Assembly: GCA_023417935.1 (NCBI GenBank)
Contig: JAEZDY010000024.1
Coordinates: 310,001-374,000 of the forward strand
From: Bacteroidota bacterium
Lineage (GTDB): Bacteria > Bacteroidota > Bacteroidia > Bacteroidales > Lentimicrobiaceae
Length of the DNA stretch: 64,000 bases
Direction of reading: 5' to 3'
A program made the translations under genes and the position numbers. Below the pieces are notes generated by a model that was given only the letters and a program-made list of their open reading frames with translations, was not told the DNA's origin and ran no database searches. Below, piece by piece: positions 59,841-64,000 of the stretch. Every line of letters starts with the position of its first letter. The first letter of the stretch is position 1.

Positions 59841-60800
59841 ATGAAGATCGGACTTGATGTTATGGGAGGCGATTTCGCCCCTGTATCCACAATAGCCGGT
59901 GCCATACTTGCACATGAGTATTTGGCTCCTTCGGATGAGATTGTGCTTGTTGGTGATGAGGAAAAAATTCATGCTGAATTTAGAAAGCATAATGCTTCAA
60001 CTGATCATTTCACAATTGTACATGCCAATGATGTTATTGAGATGGGCGAACATCCAACCAGAGCTATCCTAAAGAAACCCCATTCAAGTATAGCTATTGG
60101 TTTTGAACTGCTCAAGCATAAAAAAATAGATGCTTTTACAAGCGCCGGTAGTAGTGGCGCAATGCTTGTAGGTTCTATTTACAGCGTTAACAATATTAAG
60201 GGTGTTATCAGGCCATGTACTTCAGCAATATTACCACAGGAAGCCGGAGGCATAAGCCTTTTACTTGATGTTGGCACTAATCCTGATGCAAAGCCAGATG
60301 TGATGTACCAATTTGGACTGCTTGGAGCTATTATGGCAGAGCATGTTTATAAAATTAAGTCTCCACGCGTCGCGCTATTGAACATCGGTCAGGAGGAGGA
60401 GAAAGGCAACATTTCAAGTCAGGCTGCCTATCACTTAATGAAGAATTCAAGTGATTATAATTTTATTGGTAATATTGAAGGCCGCGACATACTCCGAAAT
60501 AAAGCTGATGTTATTGTTTGTGATGGATTCACCGGTAACATACTTCTCAAAAACATTGAAGGTATGTTCAGAATTATGATGAAGCATGGTTTGACCGATG
60601 AGTATTTTGAGAGGTTTAATTACGAGAAATATGGTGGTACACCTGTACTAGGCATAAATTCAAGCGTAATTGTGGGGCATGGTATCTCAAACGATGTTGC
60701 AATAAAGAATATGTTGTTGCTTGCTAAAGATATACATGTTGCTAAACTGTCGAATAAAATAAAGAAAGCTTTAGCAAAGGTCCCTGGGGAATTATTATAA
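59841..60800 (+). CDS. plsX: Phosphate acyltransferase PlsX
   Basis: The protein has 319 residues. It converts acyl-ACP to acyl-phosphate for phospholipid synthesis. Markers are the N-terminal GLDVMGGDFAP, SAGSSGAMLVGSIY, LLDVGTNPDAKP, NIEGRDI and VIVCDGFTGNILLK. It is peripheral to the inner membrane. It lies 26 bp upstream of fabH, matching the plsX-fabH pairing that links phospholipid and fatty acid initiation. Confidence 0.97.
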   Translation: MKIGLDVMGGDFAPVSTIAGAILAHEYLAPSDEIVLVGDEEKIHAEFRKHNASTDHFTIVHANDVIEMGEHPTRAILKKPHSSIAIGFELLKHKKIDAFTSAGSSGAMLVGSIYSVNNIKGVIRPCTSAILPQEAGGISLLLDVGTNPDAKPDVMYQFGLLGAIMAEHVYKIKSPRVALLNIGQEEEKGNISSQAAYHLMKNSSDYNFIGNIEGRDILRNKADVIVCDGFTGNILLKNIEGMFRIMMKHGLTDEYFERFNYEKYGGTPVLGINSSVIVGHGISNDVAIKNMLLLAKDIHVAKLSNKIKKALAKVPGELL

Positions 60801-60826
60801 TAACCTTAGTCCTTATATATACTTTG

Positions 60827-61879
60827 ATGACTAGAATAAGAGCTGCTATTACAGGCGTTGGAGGATATGTTCCTGAATACCGCCTTACGAATGATGAACT
60901 AAGCCGGATGGTTGATACCTCAGATGAGTGGATAATGACACGCATTGGTATTAAAGAACGGAGAATCCTGAAGGAAGATGGAAAAGCTACTTCTGATATG
61001 GGGGCTGAGGCTGTTAGACAACTGTTGATCAAAACAAATACCGACCCTTCAGAGATTGATATGATAATCTGTGGTGTGGTCACTCCTGATATGCTTTTTC
61101 CTGCAACAGCAAATATAATAGCAGATAAAACTAACATAAGAAATGCTTTTGGTTTTGACCTCAATGCCGGATGTTCAAGTTTTCTTTATGCTTTAACTAC
61201 TGCCTCAAAATTTGTTGAATCAGGTAGTCATAAAAAGGTTATTGTTGTTGGTGCAGATAAGATGTCATCAATTGTTGACTACCAGGACAGGGCGACCTGC
61301 CCAATATTTGGTGATGGCGCTGCTGCGGTGCTTCTGGAACCGACAACAGAGGATATTGGTATAGTTGATTCAATTGTACAAAGTGATGGAATAGGCCGTA
61401 TTCATCTTCATCAGAAGGCTGGAGGTTCACTAAAACCACCTACCCATGAAACAATTGCCAATCGCGAACATTACGTTTATCAGGAAGGGCAGCCTGTTTT
61501 CAAATGGGCGGTAAGTAAAATGGCAGATGTGTCAGTTGAGATAATGAAGCGTAATAATCTTACTTCCGAAAATCTTGATTGGCTTGTCCCACATCAGGCT
61601 AATATGCGCATTATTGATGCTACCGCTAACAGGATGGGACTTGATAAAGAGAAAGTGATGATTAACATACACCGTTTTGGCAATACAACTTCAGCTACTT
61701 TGCCTTTATGCTTGTGGGATTGGGAAGGCCAGCTCAGAAAAGGGGATAATATTATACTAGCTGCCTTTGGTGCCGGTTTTACCTGGGGAGCTTTATACCT
61801 GAAGTGGGCTTATGACGGTAAATTACTTAACGGTAAAGCCCGTATGCCAGAGGTTTCAAAGATCCAAACAGAATTATAG
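60827..61879 (+). CDS. fabH: 3-oxoacyl-ACP synthase III (KAS III)
   Basis: The protein has 350 residues from ATG 60827; an overlapping TTG three bases earlier is not needed. It condenses acetyl-CoA (or branched primers) with malonyl-ACP to start fatty acid synthesis. Catalytic triad: C116 (NAGCSSFLYAL), H256 (VPHQANMRI) and N286 (RFGNTTSATLPL). It is the last gene of the operon. Its 3' end overlaps the PHP phosphatase gene on the other strand by 70 bp. Confidence 0.96.
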   Translation: MTRIRAAITGVGGYVPEYRLTNDELSRMVDTSDEWIMTRIGIKERRILKEDGKATSDMGAEAVRQLLIKTNTDPSEIDMIICGVVTPDMLFPATANIIADKTNIRNAFGFDLNAGCSSFLYALTTASKFVESGSHKKVIVVGADKMSSIVDYQDRATCPIFGDGAAAVLLEPTTEDIGIVDSIVQSDGIGRIHLHQKAGGSLKPPTHETIANREHYVYQEGQPVFKWAVSKMADVSVEIMKRNNLTSENLDWLVPHQANMRIIDATANRMGLDKEKVMINIHRFGNTTSATLPLCLWDWEGQLRKGDNIILAAFGAGFTWGALYLKWAYDGKLLNGKARMPEVSKIQTEL

Positions 61880-62670
61880 CCGCATTCCTTTAGTGTTTCG
61901 ACTGCTTCATTGAAGTAAAGGCTTATTTCTTCAGGATGATGTGCATCACTATTCAGCATAATTCTGATACCTTTCTGTGCTAGCTTCGTTAGTATACTGT
62001 TTCCGGGAAACAGACTATTACTCCGACCCTTATATATGCCTCTTGTGTTGACTTCAACTATTAGATCTTTCTGTTTTATCAAATCAATTGTTTCATCAAT
62101 AAGTGCCACATACCAAGTATCAGATTCATTGAACCATCTCCCTTTATTATGCATCTTTATTTTATCAAGGTGTCCAATAATATCAAAATCTTCCGATTCG
62201 ATCATACTGTTTACCTGATGCCAGTATGTTGTGATTGCAGTTTTAATATCGCCATTAAAAACTGCTTTTATTCCTTCATCATAAATTTCAATCTTAGGTC
62301 CATCAATAAACCAGAGCCCCGAATCAGGAGTAGCTCCCTTAACAAGATGAACGCTTCCGATGATATAGTCGAGCCCAAGGCTGTTTTTAAGCTCTGAGAA
62401 CGATTTGCTAATACTTGGAATATAATCTGCCTCAAGTGCCAAAAAGACTTCTAATTCGCTCTTGTATTCCTTTTTTAGGCGGTTGATTTCTTTACAGTAT
62501 GCTTTTTCATTGCCGTTTTTAAGAGCGAACGTATTGTCAAATGGTAAGCTGGAGTGTTCAGTAAAACCCAAACCTTTGAATTGCTGACGTATAGCCTCTT
62601 TAATGTATGCCTCAGGTGCAGCTGAACCATCGGAAAACAAGGAATGAGTGTGGAAATTATATTTAATCAT
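61810..62670 (-). CDS. PHP-family histidinol-phosphatase
   Basis: The protein has 286 residues from ATG 62670 (MIKYNFHTHSLFSDG). A longer frame to 62778 would add a non-homologous 36-residue leader overlapping the next gene. The PHP metal site begins with H7 and H9. GLGFTEHSSLPFD, GSVHLVKG, DIIGHLDKIKMHNKG, EVNTRGIYKG and LNSDAHHPEEI supply the remaining His/Asp/Glu ligands. It likely removes phosphate from histidinol phosphate in histidine synthesis (HisK type), though PHP phosphatases can have other substrates. No other his gene is nearby. Its C-terminal ~23 residues are encoded opposite the end of fabH. Confidence 0.85.
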   Translation of the reverse strand: MIKYNFHTHSLFSDGSAAPEAYIKEAIRQQFKGLGFTEHSSLPFDNTFALKNGNEKAYCKEINRLKKEYKSELEVFLALEADYIPSISKSFSELKNSLGLDYIIGSVHLVKGATPDSGLWFIDGPKIEIYDEGIKAVFNGDIKTAITTYWHQVNSMIESEDFDIIGHLDKIKMHNKGRWFNESDTWYVALIDETIDLIKQKDLIVEVNTRGIYKGRSNSLFPGNSILTKLAQKGIRIMLNSDAHHPEEISLYFNEAVETLKECGYNSVWIFETSGIRALPLSNLPS

Positions 62671-62737
62671 GTTACTTAAAGATATACAGTATAAGAAAAA
62701 CCTCCTAATCCTATGAGCAATAAGGATAGGTGCAGGA

Positions 62738-64000
62738 TCAGGCAGATTGTGACTCAAATAATTTATGAGTGGAATCAACCACTATATACACTTTATCCCC
62801 TCGCCGAAGTGTATCGCTAACTGGTAATGAACAATGTTCACCTTTTATAGCCCTGGTAACTGTTTGTAGCTCAACTCTAAGCTCTGTCACTTTTGCTTCG
62901 TAAACACCGGTTGTAGGACCAATTACAAGTATATCATCGTTTATACTTAAAGAATGGGTTTCAATTTTTATTTCAGCAACCTGAAGGTTCTTAAAGAAGT
63001 TTACAACCTTACCGATATATACTTTTTTACTAGTTGCCTGCGATCCATACTTTTCTGACCATTCTCCTGTTTTTTCACCGAGGTAATAACCACCCCAGAA
63101 CCCCCGGTTGTAGACAGTTCTTAATTGTGCCGTCCATTTTTCAATATTCTCTGCTGTATATTGTCCATCAGCCCAACCTTCAACAGCTTCATGATAAGTG
63201 CGTGTAACGGTTTTAACGTACTCAGCAGATCTTCCACGTCCCTCAATCTTCAATATTTCAACTCCTGCATCAAGTAACCGGTTTAGAATGGGTATGGTCA
63301 TAAGATCCTTAGGCGACATGATATACTTATTCTCTATTTCCAGTTCTAATTGACTATCAGCATCATTAACAGTATATGCTCTGCGACAAGGCTGCAAACA
63401 GGCGCCTCTATTTGCAGATGAGTTGAAATTGTCGAGGCTGATATAGCATTTGCCTGATACCGCCATACATAAAGCACCATGAACAAAAACTTCTATCCTT
63501 ACAAGTTTCCCTGACGGACCACATATGTTTTGTTGCTTGATTGTTTTGGTTATAGCAGCAATTTGGGCTATGTTGAGCTCTCGAGCCAGGACCATAACAT
63601 CAGCATAACGTGAGTAGAACTTCACAGCCGAGATGTTAGTAATATTACATTGGGTTGAAATGTGTACTTCAACACCTTTTTCACGGGCATATTCAAGTAC
63701 AGAAAGGTCAGATGCAATAATTGCACTAACACCACTCTCTTTCGCAATATCCACCATGTGCATCATTTCCTCAATCTCATTATCGTAAATAATAGTGTTG
63801 AGGGTTAGGTATGATTTTACATTCATTTCATGGCATATTTGCACAATATGTTTTATCTCGTCAGGAGAAAAATTGCTTGAAGAGCGAGAACGCATATTTA
63901 ATTGACCTGCACCAAAATAAACTGATCCTGCTCCACCTTGAATTGCTGCCATTAATGAATCAAGAGATCCGGCGGGTGACATGATTTCAATGTTGCCCTT
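62738..64000 (-). CDS. U32 family peptidase-like protein, N-terminus beyond the window
   Basis: About 420 residues are visible. The frame is open to the window edge (KGNIEIMSPAGS), and U32 proteins normally start a few residues before the SPAG motif, so the real start is probably outside. Markers: SPAGSLDSLMAAIQGGAGSVYFGAG, EVFVHGALCMAVSGKCYIS, and a cysteine set (GKCYIS, GACLQPCRRAY) of the iron-sulfur type, then GVEILKIEGRGRSAEYV. The group includes the RNA hydroxylation factors RlhA and TrhP and collagenase-like proteins; RNA modification is now the better-supported role for close relatives, but the exact target cannot be assigned. It lies 67 bp upstream of the PHP gene on the same strand. 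Confidence 0.88.
   Translation of the reverse strand, partial: KGNIEIMSPAGSLDSLMAAIQGGAGSVYFGAGQLNMRSRSSSNFSPDEIKHIVQICHEMNVKSYLTLNTIIYDNEIEEMMHMVDIAKESGVSAIIASDLSVLEYAREKGVEVHISTQCNITNISAVKFYSRYADVMVLARELNIAQIAAITKTIKQQNICGPSGKLVRIEVFVHGALCMAVSGKCYISLDNFNSSANRGACLQPCRRAYTVNDADSQLELEIENKYIMSPKDLMTIPILNRLLDAGVEILKIEGRGRSAEYVKTVTRTYHEAVEGWADGQYTAENIEKWTAQLRTVYNRGFWGGYYLGEKTGEWSEKYGSQATSKKVYIGKVVNFFKNLQVAEIKIETHSLSINDDILVIGPTTGVYEAKVTELRVELQTVTRAIKGEHCSLPVSDTLRRGDKVYIVVDSTHKLFESQSA

Noticed and set aside
62671..62778. 36-codon extension of the PHP phosphatase
   Set aside because: The extension is unlike the family, overlaps the U32 gene, and the H-x-H motif sits correctly from ATG 62670.

Overview
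The window is chromosomal DNA from a Bacteroidota bacterium, most likely a free-living or anaerobic member of the Bacteroidia; a genus cannot be read from it. Evidence includes a type IX secretion (T9SS) cargo protein with a type-B C-terminus, the gliding lipoprotein GldH, Bacteroidota-restricted families (DUF4270, DUF3098), a type-2 IleRS, the ileS-dksA-lspA order, and repeated -7 promoter boxes of the form TAnnTTTG with little Shine-Dalgarno sequence. No insertion sequence, prophage, CRISPR array or rRNA was seen. Genes are densely packed, with many tail-to-tail pairs.

Layout. 1-6.2 kb: start of a response regulator (minus), a membrane-anchored coiled-coil protein, a secreted sialidase-like protein, leuS and an FMN reductase. 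6.2-13.6 kb (minus): a giant alpha-2-macroglobulin without a thioester and a DUF3108 protein. 13.9-26.1 kb: two large secreted proteins flank the malic enzyme/phosphotransacetylase fusion, peptidase T, a DUF3784 protein and an OPT transporter. 26.3-32.9 kb (minus): one efflux operon, tetR-tolC-MFP-RND plus a small PII-like gene, with a palindromic operator before tetR. 33-38.6 kb: a secreted EEP-family hydrolase, then ileS-dksA-lspA. 38.7-45.6 kb (minus): ftsX-DUF3098-uppP-truB, an OB-fold/YceI/DUF202 operon and a lamin-tail protein. 45.7-53 kb: asd-ribF, gldH, RNase HI, tRNA-Leu(CAA), an 11-bp tandem repeat array, an S41 protease and glmS. 53-59 kb: a DUF4270 lipoprotein and a short GT5-like protein, then a 1077-residue multi-cofactor flavoenzyme. 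59-64 kb: yceD-rpmF-plsX-fabH, a PHP phosphatase and a U32-family protein cut by the window edge.

Much of the content is housekeeping: aminoacylation, phospholipid and fatty acid initiation, cell-wall precursor supply (glmS, uppP), lipoprotein maturation (lspA) and aspartate-family synthesis (asd). It is mixed with envelope and secretion functions.

The most unusual items are: (1) a single-chain flavoenzyme joining the equivalents of all three HcnABC/opine-dehydrogenase-type subunits plus an eight-cysteine 2x[4Fe-4S] module; (2) an IleRS whose HIGH signature reads GIHH, the swapped GXHH form tied to extreme mupirocin resistance; (3) a PII-like protein ending a TetR/RND efflux operon; (4) an 11-bp iteron-like array before the S41 protease gene; and (5) a palindrome at the glmS promoter. 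Several start codons were moved from the longest possible frame because the frame ran through a promoter or needed a poor TTG start.
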